A stretch of DNA of 64,000 nt from Pseudoflavonifractor sp. Marseille-P3106 (GTDB lineage Bacteria; Bacillota; Clostridia; Oscillospirales; Oscillospiraceae), in assembly GCA_900169975.1 (NCBI GenBank), contig LT827126.1, positions 186,001 through 250,000 of the forward strand. The letters run 5' to 3'. The notes beneath the pieces are model-generated. The model saw only the letters and a program-made list of their open reading frames with translations, searched no databases and was not told the DNA's origin. Positions 38,014-47,341 of the stretch are shown piece after piece. How positions within the stretch are numbered: the first letter of the stretch is position 1; every line of letters starts with the position of its first letter. Position numbers and translations under genes: made by a program.

Positions 38014-38214
38014 ATGATGCTCGAACCTGCCATGCACGACCTTTTAAAACAGGTCCCAAGCCGCTACATGCTGGTGAACGTGGTGGCCCACCGGGCCCGG
38101 GAGATTGCCGGCCAGGCCGAGGAGGAGGGTTACCCCCTCAACGAAAAGCCCGTCACCCTGGCGCTCATCGAAGTGGCTCACGGAGAGGTGGAGCCCTCTG
38201 AGGAAGAGACCTAA
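38014..38214 (+). CDS. rpoZ: RNA polymerase omega subunit
   Basis: A 66-residue omega-like protein (PAMHDLLKQVPSRYMLVNVV, then HRAREIAGQAE and PVTLALIEVAHGEV) that helps assemble RNA polymerase. AAGGAG lies before the first of two adjacent ATGs. Position directly after gmk confirms identity. Confidence 0.88.
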   Translation: MMLEPAMHDLLKQVPSRYMLVNVVAHRAREIAGQAEEEGYPLNEKPVTLALIEVAHGEVEPSEEET

Positions 38215-38218
38215 CAAG

Positions 38219-38257
38219 AAGGCAAGCGGTGGCCCCAGGCCAGACCGCTTGCCTTTT
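38219..38257 (+). terminator. Hairpin between rpoZ and priA
   Basis: AAGGCAAGCGGT / ACCGCTTGCCTT stem and TTTT; it can end part of the upstream transcript before priA. Confidence 0.65.
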
Positions 38258-38280
38258 CCAGGATAAGAGGGGAGACGCCG

Positions 38281-40755
38281 ATGTCGGTTCAAATCGCAAA
38301 AATCGCGCTTTCGGCGGCTACCTACGCCATTGACAAGCCCTATGACTACCTGATCCCCGCCGGGCTGACCGGCGCCCTTCCCGGTGTGCGGGTGGTGGTG
38401 CCCTTCGGGGCGGGGAACCGGCGGATCGAGGGCATCGTGCTGGCGGTGGAGGAGCACGGGGAGCCGCCCGAAAAGCCGCTCAAGTCCGTGCTGGCCTGCC
38501 TGGATGAGGAGCCGGTGCTGGACGCCGAGGGACTCCAAACCGCCCTCTGGGTCCGGGAGCGGTGGTTCTGCACCGTGTACGCCGCCGCGCGGGCCATGCT
38601 CCCCGCCGGACTCTATTATTCCCTTCAGGACTGCTACCGCCTGGCCGATGGCTGGGAACCGGCGGCGGCGCTGGAGGCCGCGGGGGAGGCTGAGAACGAA
38701 CGGCGGGCGGTGGAGCTGATCGCCGCCCGCCGGAACGGACTGGAGGCAGGCGCTCTTCGGGCGGCCTTTGGGACGCGGGATCCGGGGCCCGCCCTGCGCG
38801 CCCTGCTGAAAAAGGGTGCCCTGGTCTTGGAGACCAGCGCCTCCCGGGGCGTGGGAGACAAAAAGGAGAGGCTGGTGTCTCTGGCGATCCCGCCGGAGGA
38901 GGCACTGGCTCATGTGACCCCCCGCCGACGGTCGGCCCCGCTGCGCTACGCGGTGGTGGAGCTGCTGGCGGGGATCGGGGAGGCGTCGGCCAAAGAGGTG
39001 TGCTATTTCACCGGTGCGTCCGGCGCCACCCTCCGCTCTCTGGAGAAGAGCGGGCTGGTGGCCGTCCGTGAGCGGGAGGTCTTTCGACGCGTCGCCCCCA
39101 AGCCGGAAAAGCCCGCCGGGCCCATCTGCCTCAACGAGGAGCAGCAGCGGGCCTTCGAGGGCCTGGACAGCCTGGCCCGGGCCGGCAGAGCCGCCGCTGC
39201 CCTTCTCTACGGCGTGACGGGCAGCGGTAAGACCCAGGTCTACCTCCGCCTCATCCAGGAAACACTTAAGAGGGGCAAAACCGCCCTGACCCTGGTCCCC
39301 GAGATCGCGCTCACCCCGCAGCTTATGGCCATCTTCACCGCCCACTTCGGCGCGGAGGTGGCGGTGCTCCACAGCTCCCTCCGGGCAGGGGAGCGCTACG
39401 ACGAGTGGAAGCGGGTCCGCGCGGGGAGGGCCCGGGTGGTGATCGGCACACGTTCGGCGGTGTTCGCCCCTTTGAAGGATCTGGGACTTATCATCCTGGA
39501 CGAGGAGCAGGAGGGGAGTTACAAGTCGGAAAACGTCCCCCGCTATCACGCCCGGGACGTGGCGAAATACCGGGCGGGCCGGAGTGGGGCGCTGCTGGTA
39601 CTGGGTTCGGCCACCCCCTCGGTGGAAAGCATGTACCGCGCCCGGCAGGGGGACTACCACCTGTTCACCCTGGCCCACCGCTACAATGAGCAGGCCCTGC
39701 CCCAGGTCTTTCTGGCCGATTTGAAGGAGGAGCTGCGGGATGGGAACCGCACCCCACTGAGCCTTCCACTGCGGCAGGCCCTGGAGGAAAACCTGGCCCG
39801 GGGAGAGCAGAGCATCCTGTTCCTCAACCGCCGGGGGGCCAGCCGCATGGCCACCTGCGTCAGCTGCGGCCAGGTGCCTACCTGTCCCCGGTGCTCGGCC
39901 TATCTCACCTACCACTCGGCCAACCACCGGCTCATGTGCCACTACTGCGGCCACTCCGAGCCCATGCCCGACGCCTGTCCCGGATGCGGCGGGGCGCTGG
40001 AGTTCGTGGGAGCTGGGACGCAGAAGGTGGAGGAGACCCTCCGGGAACTCTTTCCCGGGGCGGAGGTGCTGCGGATGGATGCGGACACCATCACCGCCGG
40101 GCGCTCCCACGAGGAGCTGCTCCGCCGGTTCCGGGAGGAGCGGGTGCCCATCCTGGTGGGTACCCAGATGGTGGCCAAGGGCCTGGATTTTGAGAACGTC
40201 ACCCTGGTGGGGGTGATCTCCGCCGATCAGGGCCTCTACCTGGACGACTACCGGGCAGGGGAGCGCACCTTTTCCCTCCTCACTCAGGTAGTGGGCCGGG
40301 CGGGCCGGGGCAGCAAGACGGGGCGGGCCATCATCCAGACCTTCACGCCGGAAAACGACGTCATCCAGGCGGCCGCCCACCAGGACTACGACCGCTTTTA
40401 CGCCCAGGAGATCGGACTGCGCCGGGTGCGGAGCTGTCCGCCCTTTGCCTCCCTCTTTGTGGTCACCGTGTCGGGAGCGGAGGAGGGACAGGCTCTCCGG
40501 GTATGCGCCTTCCTGCGGGACACCCTGCGCCGCTGGCTCACCGCGCCGCCCTACCGGGACATGGGCTGTCAGGTGCTGGGCCCCGCCCCGGCAGCCATTG
40601 CGAAAGTGAACAACCGCTATCGGTATCGTCTGACTCTGATGGCGGAGAATACCGGCCCCATGCGGGAGCTGGTCGCCCACCTGGTGCGCTGCGCTCAGGC
40701 GGACCGGAAAAATCGGGGCTTGTCCGTTACCGCGGACGTGGACCCCATGAATTGA
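38281..40755 (+). CDS. priA: Primosomal protein N' (replication restart helicase PriA)
   Basis: An 824-residue superfamily 2 helicase. The N-terminal DNA-binding domain (YAIDKPYDYLIPAGL), Walker A LYGVTGSGKTQVY, Walker B-like LIILDEEQEGSYK, and two zinc-finger pairs in CVSCGQVPTCPRCSAYL and CHYCGHSEPMPDACPGCG, then GTQMVAKGLDFENVTLV and VGRAGRG. All expected motifs are present. It lies in the conserved gmk-rpoZ-priA-def-fmt block, without coaBC. Confidence 0.95.
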   Translation: MSVQIAKIALSAATYAIDKPYDYLIPAGLTGALPGVRVVVPFGAGNRRIEGIVLAVEEHGEPPEKPLKSVLACLDEEPVLDAEGLQTALWVRERWFCTVYAAARAMLPAGLYYSLQDCYRLADGWEPAAALEAAGEAENERRAVELIAARRNGLEAGALRAAFGTRDPGPALRALLKKGALVLETSASRGVGDKKERLVSLAIPPEEALAHVTPRRRSAPLRYAVVELLAGIGEASAKEVCYFTGASGATLRSLEKSGLVAVREREVFRRVAPKPEKPAGPICLNEEQQRAFEGLDSLARAGRAAAALLYGVTGSGKTQVYLRLIQETLKRGKTALTLVPEIALTPQLMAIFTAHFGAEVAVLHSSLRAGERYDEWKRVRAGRARVVIGTRSAVFAPLKDLGLIILDEEQEGSYKSENVPRYHARDVAKYRAGRSGALLVLGSATPSVESMYRARQGDYHLFTLAHRYNEQALPQVFLADLKEELRDGNRTPLSLPLRQALEENLARGEQSILFLNRRGASRMATCVSCGQVPTCPRCSAYLTYHSANHRLMCHYCGHSEPMPDACPGCGGALEFVGAGTQKVEETLRELFPGAEVLRMDADTITAGRSHEELLRRFREERVPILVGTQMVAKGLDFENVTLVGVISADQGLYLDDYRAGERTFSLLTQVVGRAGRGSKTGRAIIQTFTPENDVIQAAAHQDYDRFYAQEIGLRRVRSCPPFASLFVVTVSGAEEGQALRVCAFLRDTLRRWLTAPPYRDMGCQVLGPAPAAIAKVNNRYRYRLTLMAENTGPMRELVAHLVRCAQADRKNRGLSVTADVDPMN

Positions 40756-40768
40756 CAGGAGGAACATC

Positions 40769-41278
40769 ATGGCCATTCGAGAGATACTCACCGACAAGGA
40801 CCCCGCGCTCCACAAAAAGTGCCACCCGGTCACCCGGTTCGACGCCAAGCTGGGGCTGCTGCTGGACGACATGAAGGAGACTCTGGCCCACGCCAACGGG
40901 GCGGGCCTGGCCGCTCCCCAGATCGGCATTCTCCGCCGGGTCGTGGTAGTGGTGGATGGCAGCGACCAGATGCTGGAGCTGGTCAACCCCGAGATCCTCG
41001 CCGAGGAGGGAGAGCAGGACGGCCTGGAGGGCTGCCTCTCCGTGCCCGGCTACTACGGTTTCGTCAAACGGCCCATGAAGGTGCGGGTAAAGGCCCAGGA
41101 CCGGACGGGAACGTGGTTTGAGGCCGAGGGCGAGGAGATTGTGGCCCGGTGCTTCTGCCATGAGACCGAGCATCTGGACGGTCACGTCTTTACCGAACAC
41201 GCCGACAAGCTCTACACCACCGAAGAGCTGGACCAGCTCATGGAAGAAGAGGGCAAGCAGAAGAGAAAGGGCCGGTGA
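40769..41278 (+). CDS. def: Peptide deformylase
   Basis: A 169-residue metalloprotease that removes N-formyl from new proteins. Motifs GAGLAAPQIG, EGCLSVPG (metal Cys) and CHETEHLDG (HExxH). AGGAGG precedes the ATG. It is coupled to fmt, its partner in formyl-Met metabolism. Confidence 0.95.
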   Translation: MAIREILTDKDPALHKKCHPVTRFDAKLGLLLDDMKETLAHANGAGLAAPQIGILRRVVVVVDGSDQMLELVNPEILAEEGEQDGLEGCLSVPGYYGFVKRPMKVRVKAQDRTGTWFEAEGEEIVARCFCHETEHLDGHVFTEHADKLYTTEELDQLMEEEGKQKRKGR

Positions 41279-41283
41279 GGTCG

Positions 41284-42207
41284 ATGCGGATCCTGTTCAT
41301 GGGCACTCCTGACTTTGCGGTGCCCTCCCTGGAGGCCCTTCTCGGCGCGGGCCACACCGTGTGCGGGGTATTCACCCAGCCTGACAAGCCCAAAAACCGG
41401 GGAATGAAGCTCCAGCCAACGCCTATAAAGGAATGTGCCCTGTCGCATGGAATCCCCGTGTTCCAGCCCGTGAAGCTCCGGGATGGGACGGCGCTGGAGC
41501 AGATCCGGGCGCTGGCGCCCGAGCTCATCGTGGTGGCGGCCTACGGCCGCATTCTGCCCCAGGACATTCTAGACTGCCCGCCCAAAGGCTGCATCAACGT
41601 CCACTCCTCGCTCCTGCCCCGGTATCGGGGGGCGGCCCCCATCAACTGGGCCATCCTCAACGGAGACGGGGAGACCGGCGTCACCATCATGCACATGGCC
41701 GCCGCGCTGGATGCGGGGGACATCATCGCCCAGGCCTCCGCTCCCATCGGCCCCGACGAGACCGCGCCTGAGCTCACCGCCCGTCTGGCCGAGCTGGGGG
41801 GAGCGCTCCTGGCGGAGACGGTGGCCCGGATCGAGGCCGGGACCGCGGAGCGGATCCCTCAGGAGGAAGAGCAGGCCACCCTGGCCCCCATGCTGGGCAA
41901 GGAGCTCTCGCCTCTGGACTTCTCCCGGAGTGCCCAGGCCCTCCACGATCAGGTGCGGGGCCTGATCCCCTGGCCCGCCGCCACCGCCCGGGTGGGCGGC
42001 GTCCGCTGTAAGATCTTTGCCACCGCCGCGGAGCGCGGCTCCGGCGGACCGGGGACCGTGCTGGAGGCGGGGAAAAACGGCATTTTGATTGCCTGCGGCG
42101 GCGATACCGCCCTGCGGATTTTGGAGCTCCAGCCCGACGGCGGCAAGCGGATGCGCGCGGCGGACTATCTGCGGGGCCATCCCGTGGAAGCGGGGAGCGT
42201 CCTCTGA
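41284..42207 (+). CDS. fmt: Methionyl-tRNA formyltransferase
   Basis: A 307-residue enzyme formylating Met-tRNA(fMet). N-terminus RILFMGTPDFAVPSLEALL, catalytic SLLPRYRGAAPINWAILNG region and a C-terminal tRNA-binding domain. I use the ATG at 41,284; a GTG three codons earlier is possible. Stop overlaps rsmB start. Confidence 0.95.
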   Translation: MRILFMGTPDFAVPSLEALLGAGHTVCGVFTQPDKPKNRGMKLQPTPIKECALSHGIPVFQPVKLRDGTALEQIRALAPELIVVAAYGRILPQDILDCPPKGCINVHSSLLPRYRGAAPINWAILNGDGETGVTIMHMAAALDAGDIIAQASAPIGPDETAPELTARLAELGGALLAETVARIEAGTAERIPQEEEQATLAPMLGKELSPLDFSRSAQALHDQVRGLIPWPAATARVGGVRCKIFATAAERGSGGPGTVLEAGKNGILIACGGDTALRILELQPDGGKRMRAADYLRGHPVEAGSVL

Positions 42208-43523
42208 TGGCCCCGTCGGCCCGGGAGGTGGCCCTGAGCTGCCTGACGGCGGGGGAGAAGCAGGGGGCCTGGCCGGACAGCTATCTCCGCAGCGCCATCC
42301 GCCGGGCGGGGCTGGACGGCCGGGACGCGGGGCTGTGCACTTGCCTTACCTTCGGCGTGCTGCAAAATGAGCGGCTGCTGGACTGGCACCTGGCCCGGCT
42401 CTCCACCATACCCCCGGAGAAGATGGAGCCCGCCGTGCGGGGGGCGCTGCGGCTGGGGCTCTACCAGCTCCTGTTTCTGGACCGGGTCCCCGTCCATGCC
42501 GCCGTCAACGAGTCCGTGGCGCTGGCGCGGAAGCACAGCCGCAATTCCCGGGTGGCCGGGCTGGTCAACGCCGTGCTCCGCGCCGCCGCCCGTGACCTGA
42601 AGGCGGGACTGCCCCAGCCTGACGACCCGGCGGTCCGTTACAGCCACCCTGACTGGCTTGTAAAGGAATTTACCCATGCACTTGGAAGGGAAGAGACCGA
42701 GGCCCTGCTGGCTGCGGACAACGCCCAGCCCTCCACCCAGGCCCAGGTGAACACCCTGCTCACCACCACAGAGGAGCTGGCGGAAGAGCTGACCGCCGCC
42801 GGGCTCATCGTCCGGCCCCACCCCTGGCTGTCCGGCTGCCTGGAGCTGGAGGACACGGGGGATCTGGAGGCGCTGGAGGCCTTCCGGGCGGGGAAGTTCT
42901 ATATCCAGGACGCCGCCGCCCGTCTGGCCGTACTGGCCGCCGCCCCCGCGCCGGGGAGCCGGGTGCTGGACGCCTGCGCCGCCCCGGGGGGCAAGACTTT
43001 CGCCGCCGCCATTGCCATGGGGGGGAAAGGGAATATCCTCGCCTGCGACATCCATCCCCGGAAGCGGGGGCTCATCGAGGCGGGGGCGGAACGGCTGCGC
43101 CTGGGATGCGTGGAGGCCGCCGTCATGGACGGCAAGCGCTTCGACCCGGCGCTGGAGGGGCGTTTCGATCTGGTCATGGCCGACGTGCCCTGCTCAGGCC
43201 TGGGCATCATCCGCAAGAAGCCGGACATCCGCTACAAGGACCCGGCCCCTCTGGCGGGGCTTCCGGCGGTCCAGGGGGAGATCCTGGCTAACGTGGCCCA
43301 GTACGTCCGGCCCGGCGGGGTGCTGCTCTACGCCACCTGCACCCTGCTCCCCCGGGAAAACGAGGACGTGGTCTCCGGCTTTTTGGACAAGGAAAAAAAC
43401 TTTATACTTGAGCCCTTTGACCTGCCCGCCCCCGTGGGCCGGTCGGAGGGCATGGCGACCCTGTGGCCCCACCGCCACGGCACCGACGGATTCTTTTTTG
43501 CCCGGCTGCGGCGCAGGGCGTAG
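42207..43523 (+). CDS. rsmB: 16S rRNA (cytosine-967-C5)-methyltransferase RsmB
   Basis: A 438-residue RNA methyltransferase with an N-terminal NusB-like helical domain (to about residue 150) and a SAM domain: DACAAPGGKTFAAA motif, ADVPCSGLGIIRKKPDIRY with the catalytic PC motif, and ATCTLLPRENE. Start overlaps the fmt stop (TGATG). Confidence 0.93.
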   Translation: MAPSAREVALSCLTAGEKQGAWPDSYLRSAIRRAGLDGRDAGLCTCLTFGVLQNERLLDWHLARLSTIPPEKMEPAVRGALRLGLYQLLFLDRVPVHAAVNESVALARKHSRNSRVAGLVNAVLRAAARDLKAGLPQPDDPAVRYSHPDWLVKEFTHALGREETEALLAADNAQPSTQAQVNTLLTTTEELAEELTAAGLIVRPHPWLSGCLELEDTGDLEALEAFRAGKFYIQDAAARLAVLAAAPAPGSRVLDACAAPGGKTFAAAIAMGGKGNILACDIHPRKRGLIEAGAERLRLGCVEAAVMDGKRFDPALEGRFDLVMADVPCSGLGIIRKKPDIRYKDPAPLAGLPAVQGEILANVAQYVRPGGVLLYATCTLLPRENEDVVSGFLDKEKNFILEPFDLPAPVGRSEGMATLWPHRHGTDGFFFARLRRRA

Positions 43524-43539
43524 GGAGGAAGCAGCGGAA

Positions 43540-44568
43540 TTGATCAATCTGAAATCCATGACGAGAGCCGAGATGGAAGGGCTCATGAAGGAGCTGGGGG
43601 AGCCCGCCTTCCGGGCGGGGCAGATCTTTCAGTGGCTCCACCGGGGCGCGGCCTCTTTTGAGGAGATGACCAACCTCCCAAAGGCCCTGCGGGAAAAGCT
43701 GGCCGGGGCCTGTGCGCTCACCGTTCCCACGGTGGAGCGCAAGCAGATCTCCCGGCTGGACGGCACCATCAAGTATCTCTGGCGGCTGAGCGACGGGAAT
43801 TGCGTGGAGACCGTTTTGATGCGCTATCACCATGGGAATACTGTGTGTATCTCCTCCCAGGTGGGGTGCCGGATGGGCTGTGTGTTCTGCGCCTCCACCA
43901 TCGGGGGCAAGGTGAGGAACCTGACGCCCGCCGAAATGCTGGATCAGGTGCTCTTCACCCAGCTGGACTCCGGGGCGGAGATCTCCAACATCGTCCTCAT
44001 GGGGATCGGGGAGCCGCTGGACAATCTGGAGACGGTGCTCCGATTCCTGGAGCTGGTGAACAGCCCGGAGGGGATGAATATCGGGATGCGGCACATCTCC
44101 CTGTCCACCTGCGGACTGGTGGAACAAATTGACAAACTGGCTGAATATCGGTTACAATTGACCCTGTCGGTCTCTCTCCACGCCCCCGACGACGAGACCC
44201 GCTCCCGGATCATGCCGGTGAACCGGAGCGTGGGGGTGGAGAAGTTGTTTGCCTGCTGCCGGAGGTATTTTGAGACTACCGGGCGGCGGATCTCCTACGA
44301 ATACGCCATGATCGACGGGGTCAACGACGCCGACTGGCAGGCCGACCTGCTGGTCCGGCACCTGAGGGGGACGCCGGGACATGTGAACCTGATCCCCCTC
44401 AACGACGTGGCGGAGAGCCCGCTCAAGCCCAGCCGGCGGGTGCGTCAGTTCCAGGAGCGCCTGGAAAGCCAGGGAGTGACGGCCACCGTCCGGCGGAAGC
44501 TGGGCGGTGATATTGACGCGTCTTGCGGCCAGCTGCGGCGCAAGCGCATGGAGGAAGAAGCGGAATGA
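43540..44568 (+). CDS. rlmN: 23S rRNA (adenine-2503-C2)-methyltransferase RlmN
   Basis: A 342-residue radical SAM methyltransferase acting on A2503 of 23S rRNA and some tRNAs. The cluster motif is CRMGCVFCAS with conserved Cys, LGGD near the end, and CGLVEQIDKL. Start is a TTG at 43,540 giving INLKSMTRAEMEGLMKELG, since RlmN proteins start M(I)NLKS; GGAGG is upstream. The ATG at 43,558 is the alternative. It overlaps the phosphatase gene. Confidence 0.92.
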   Translation: MINLKSMTRAEMEGLMKELGEPAFRAGQIFQWLHRGAASFEEMTNLPKALREKLAGACALTVPTVERKQISRLDGTIKYLWRLSDGNCVETVLMRYHHGNTVCISSQVGCRMGCVFCASTIGGKVRNLTPAEMLDQVLFTQLDSGAEISNIVLMGIGEPLDNLETVLRFLELVNSPEGMNIGMRHISLSTCGLVEQIDKLAEYRLQLTLSVSLHAPDDETRSRIMPVNRSVGVEKLFACCRRYFETTGRRISYEYAMIDGVNDADWQADLLVRHLRGTPGHVNLIPLNDVAESPLKPSRRVRQFQERLESQGVTATVRRKLGGDIDASCGQLRRKRMEEEAE

Positions 44569-45299
44569 TACGAGCTTGGGGGATCACGGACAAGGGCGCG
44601 GTACGCGCCCAGAACCAGGATTCATATTACTTAAAACCTCTGGGGGAGTCCCTGGTGGTGGCGGTGGTCTGCGACGGCATGGGGGGCGCCAAAGCGGGCA
44701 ATGTGGCCAGTTCCCTGGCTGTGGAGGTGGCCTCCGACTATCTGGAGAACCTGCCGCCCGAAGAGCTGCTGCGCACCCCGGGAGAACATCTCACCCAGGC
44801 CGCGGCCCTGGCCAACAACGCGGTGTTTCATAAGGCCTCCCGGGAACCTGAGTGCCGCGGAATGGGCACCACCATGGTGGCCGCCGTGGTCGGGAGAGAG
44901 AAGGCCCAGGTGCTCAACATCGGAGACAGCCGGGCCTATCACATCGGTGAAGAGGGCATCTCCAAGGTGACGCGGGACCATTCGTTGGTGGAGGATCTGG
45001 TCCACCGGGGGGACATCACCCCCGAGCAGGCCCGCCAGCACCCCCAGAAAAATCTCATCACCCGGGCGCTGGGCTCCGAGTCCCGCTCCCGCACCGACCT
45101 CTATGAGGTGGAGCTGGACCAGGAGGAGTTTCTCCTGCTGTGTACCGATGGGCTGTCCAACACCCTGACCGATCAGGAAATGCTCTATGAAGTGCTCCAC
45201 GGGGGCACACCGGAGAGCTGCTGCCAGCGGATGCTGGATGTGGCCATGTCAAGGGGGGCGCCGGACAATGTGACCGCCGTCCTCATCCAAATTGCGTAA
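44565..45299 (+). CDS. prpC: PP2C-family Ser/Thr phosphatase (Stp1/PrpC)
   Basis: A 244-residue metal-dependent phosphatase that reverses the action of the PASTA kinase next to it. Metal Asp motifs: VRAQNQDSYY, VVCDGMGGAKAGN, GDSRAYHI, and CTDGLSN; ends at GAPDNVTAVLI. Overlaps rlmN by 4 bases and lies 14 bp before the kinase. Confidence 0.94.
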   Translation: MIRAWGITDKGAVRAQNQDSYYLKPLGESLVVAVVCDGMGGAKAGNVASSLAVEVASDYLENLPPEELLRTPGEHLTQAAALANNAVFHKASREPECRGMGTTMVAAVVGREKAQVLNIGDSRAYHIGEEGISKVTRDHSLVEDLVHRGDITPEQARQHPQKNLITRALGSESRSRTDLYEVELDQEEFLLLCTDGLSNTLTDQEMLYEVLHGGTPESCCQRMLDVAMSRGAPDNVTAVLIQIA

Positions 45300-45313
45300 G
45301 GGGGTAATGAACT

Positions 45314-47341
45314 ATGGATCAGTACATAGGGAAATTACTCGACAATCGATATGAGATCCTGGAGCGCATCGGCTCCGGCGGCATGGCCGTGGTGTACAAG
45401 GCCAAGTGCCACTGGCTCAATCGCTTTGTGGCCGTAAAGATCCTAAAGGAGGATCTGGCCCAGGACGAGGAGTTCCGCCGCCGGTTCCACGAGGAGTCCC
45501 AGGCCGTCGCCATGCTCTCCCACCCCAATATCGTGGCCGTGTACGACGTCTCCCGCTCTCCGGAGCTGGATTATATTGTGATGGAGCTCATTGAGGGGAT
45601 CACCCTCAAGCAGTATATGCAAAAGAGAGGGGGCAAGCTGTCCTGGAAGGAATCCCTCCATTTCATCACTCAGATCATGAAGGCGCTTTCCCACGCCCAC
45701 AGCCGGGGCATCATCCACCGGGACATCAAGCCCCACAACATCATGGTACTGCGGGACGGCAGTGTGAAGGTGGCCGATTTCGGCATCGCCCGGCTGGCCT
45801 CCGCCTCCCAGAACACCATGACCCAGGAGGCCCTGGGCTCGGTTCACTATATCTCCCCTGAGCAGGCCCGGGGCAGCCGGATCGATGCCCGGAGCGACAT
45901 CTACTCCGCCGGCGTGGTCCTTTACGAGATGCTCACCGGCCGCCTGCCCTACGAGGGAGACTCCCCCGTGGCGGTGGCCATCCAGCACATCAACTCCATC
46001 CCCCTCTCCCCCCGGGAGGTGGAGCCCTCCATTCCCGAGGCCATGGAGGCCATCACCATGAAGGCCATGGCCTCCGATCTGGAAAAGCGGTACGTCTCCG
46101 CCGACGCCATGCTGGCCGATCTGGAGGAGTTTCGGAAAAACCCCAACATCAGCTTCGACTACACCGCCGCAGACCTGCTGGCCGGAGACGGGGACGAGCC
46201 CACCCAGGTCATCGGGGCCAACACCCCCCAGATCGTCTCCGGCCGCCCGGTTCACGCTGAACGCTACGAGGGCGAGCGCCCTGCGCCCAGGCGGGAGCCG
46301 GAGGATCCGGACGACGACGAGGACGCGGAGGGCGGAGGCCGCCGGGCCTTTGTCATCGTGGCTGCGCTGATCCTCTGCATGGCAGGGATCGGCGCCTTCC
46401 TATGGGTCACCGTGTTCAGCGGTATGATGGGAGGCAAGACCTACGTGGTCCCACGGCTGGCCGGATACACGCTGGAGGAGGCCCAGGCTCTGCCGGAAGT
46501 CCGGGACAATGGCTTCACCGTGGTGGAGGGCAAGCGGGTGCTCAGTGACACCGTGAAGGCGGGACAGATCATCTCCCAGACCCCCGCGGCCGAGGAGGTC
46601 GTCAAGGAGGGTGGACGGGAGATCACCGTGGACATCAGCGCCGGACGGGGCGGACTCACCATGCCGGACGTCTACAATCAGGATCAGCGGGTGGCCGCCG
46701 CCAAGCTGGAGGGGATGGGTCTGGTGGTGGAGGTGAAGGAAGAGACCTCCGATGAAGTCACCAAGGGCCATGTCATCTCGCAGACCCCCGCGAAGGGAGA
46801 TTCCGTGGAGAAGGGTGAGACCGTCACACTGGTGGTAAGCCTTGGCCCCGACACACAGGGAGCGACCGTCATCACCCTGACCGGTATGAGCCTGGAGGCG
46901 GCCACCAAGGCCATCGCCGACCTGGGCCTCGTGCTTGGAAAAGTGGACCCGGTGCCCAGCAACAGCTATGCCGAGGGTCTGGTCTGTTACCAGAGCACCC
47001 CCAACGGCACCTCCGTTCCCGCGGGGACTGTCATCAACCTCCAGGTGAGCACCGGCCCCGAGGCACAGGAGCCCCCGGAGGCCTCCGAGAGCGCCCCCGC
47101 CGCCGAGACCCCGTCCGCAGGGCCTTCCGTGACCCGGAAGGAAGTGGTGGTGGACCTGCCCACCGACCGTGAGACCGTCAATGTGCGGATCACCGTGGGC
47201 GGCGCGGATCAGGTCAATGACACCGTGGAGACCAAGATGCGCATCGCCCGGTACACCGTGGAGGGCAGCGGCGTCCAGGAGGTCGTCATCTATCTGGACG
47301 GCAGCCAGGCCCGCAGCTACTCCCTGGACTTTTCCGCGTGA
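45314..47341 (+). CDS. prkC: PASTA-domain Ser/Thr kinase (PrkC/StkP type)
   Basis: A 675-residue transmembrane kinase sensing muropeptides or lipid II. N-lobe IGSGGMAVVYKAK, catalytic loop IIHRDIKPHNIMVL, DFGIARL, then a juxtamembrane acidic linker, one membrane helix (AFVIVAALILCMAGIGAFLW), and three PASTA domains (about 375-600) followed by a Ser/Thr/Pro-rich and a C-terminal domain. In Bacillus it triggers spore germination and regulates division. Pairs with prpC. Confidence 0.94.
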   Translation: MDQYIGKLLDNRYEILERIGSGGMAVVYKAKCHWLNRFVAVKILKEDLAQDEEFRRRFHEESQAVAMLSHPNIVAVYDVSRSPELDYIVMELIEGITLKQYMQKRGGKLSWKESLHFITQIMKALSHAHSRGIIHRDIKPHNIMVLRDGSVKVADFGIARLASASQNTMTQEALGSVHYISPEQARGSRIDARSDIYSAGVVLYEMLTGRLPYEGDSPVAVAIQHINSIPLSPREVEPSIPEAMEAITMKAMASDLEKRYVSADAMLADLEEFRKNPNISFDYTAADLLAGDGDEPTQVIGANTPQIVSGRPVHAERYEGERPAPRREPEDPDDDEDAEGGGRRAFVIVAALILCMAGIGAFLWVTVFSGMMGGKTYVVPRLAGYTLEEAQALPEVRDNGFTVVEGKRVLSDTVKAGQIISQTPAAEEVVKEGGREITVDISAGRGGLTMPDVYNQDQRVAAAKLEGMGLVVEVKEETSDEVTKGHVISQTPAKGDSVEKGETVTLVVSLGPDTQGATVITLTGMSLEAATKAIADLGLVLGKVDPVPSNSYAEGLVCYQSTPNGTSVPAGTVINLQVSTGPEAQEPPEASESAPAAETPSAGPSVTRKEVVVDLPTDRETVNVRITVGGADQVNDTVETKMRIARYTVEGSGVQEVVIYLDGSQARSYSLDFSA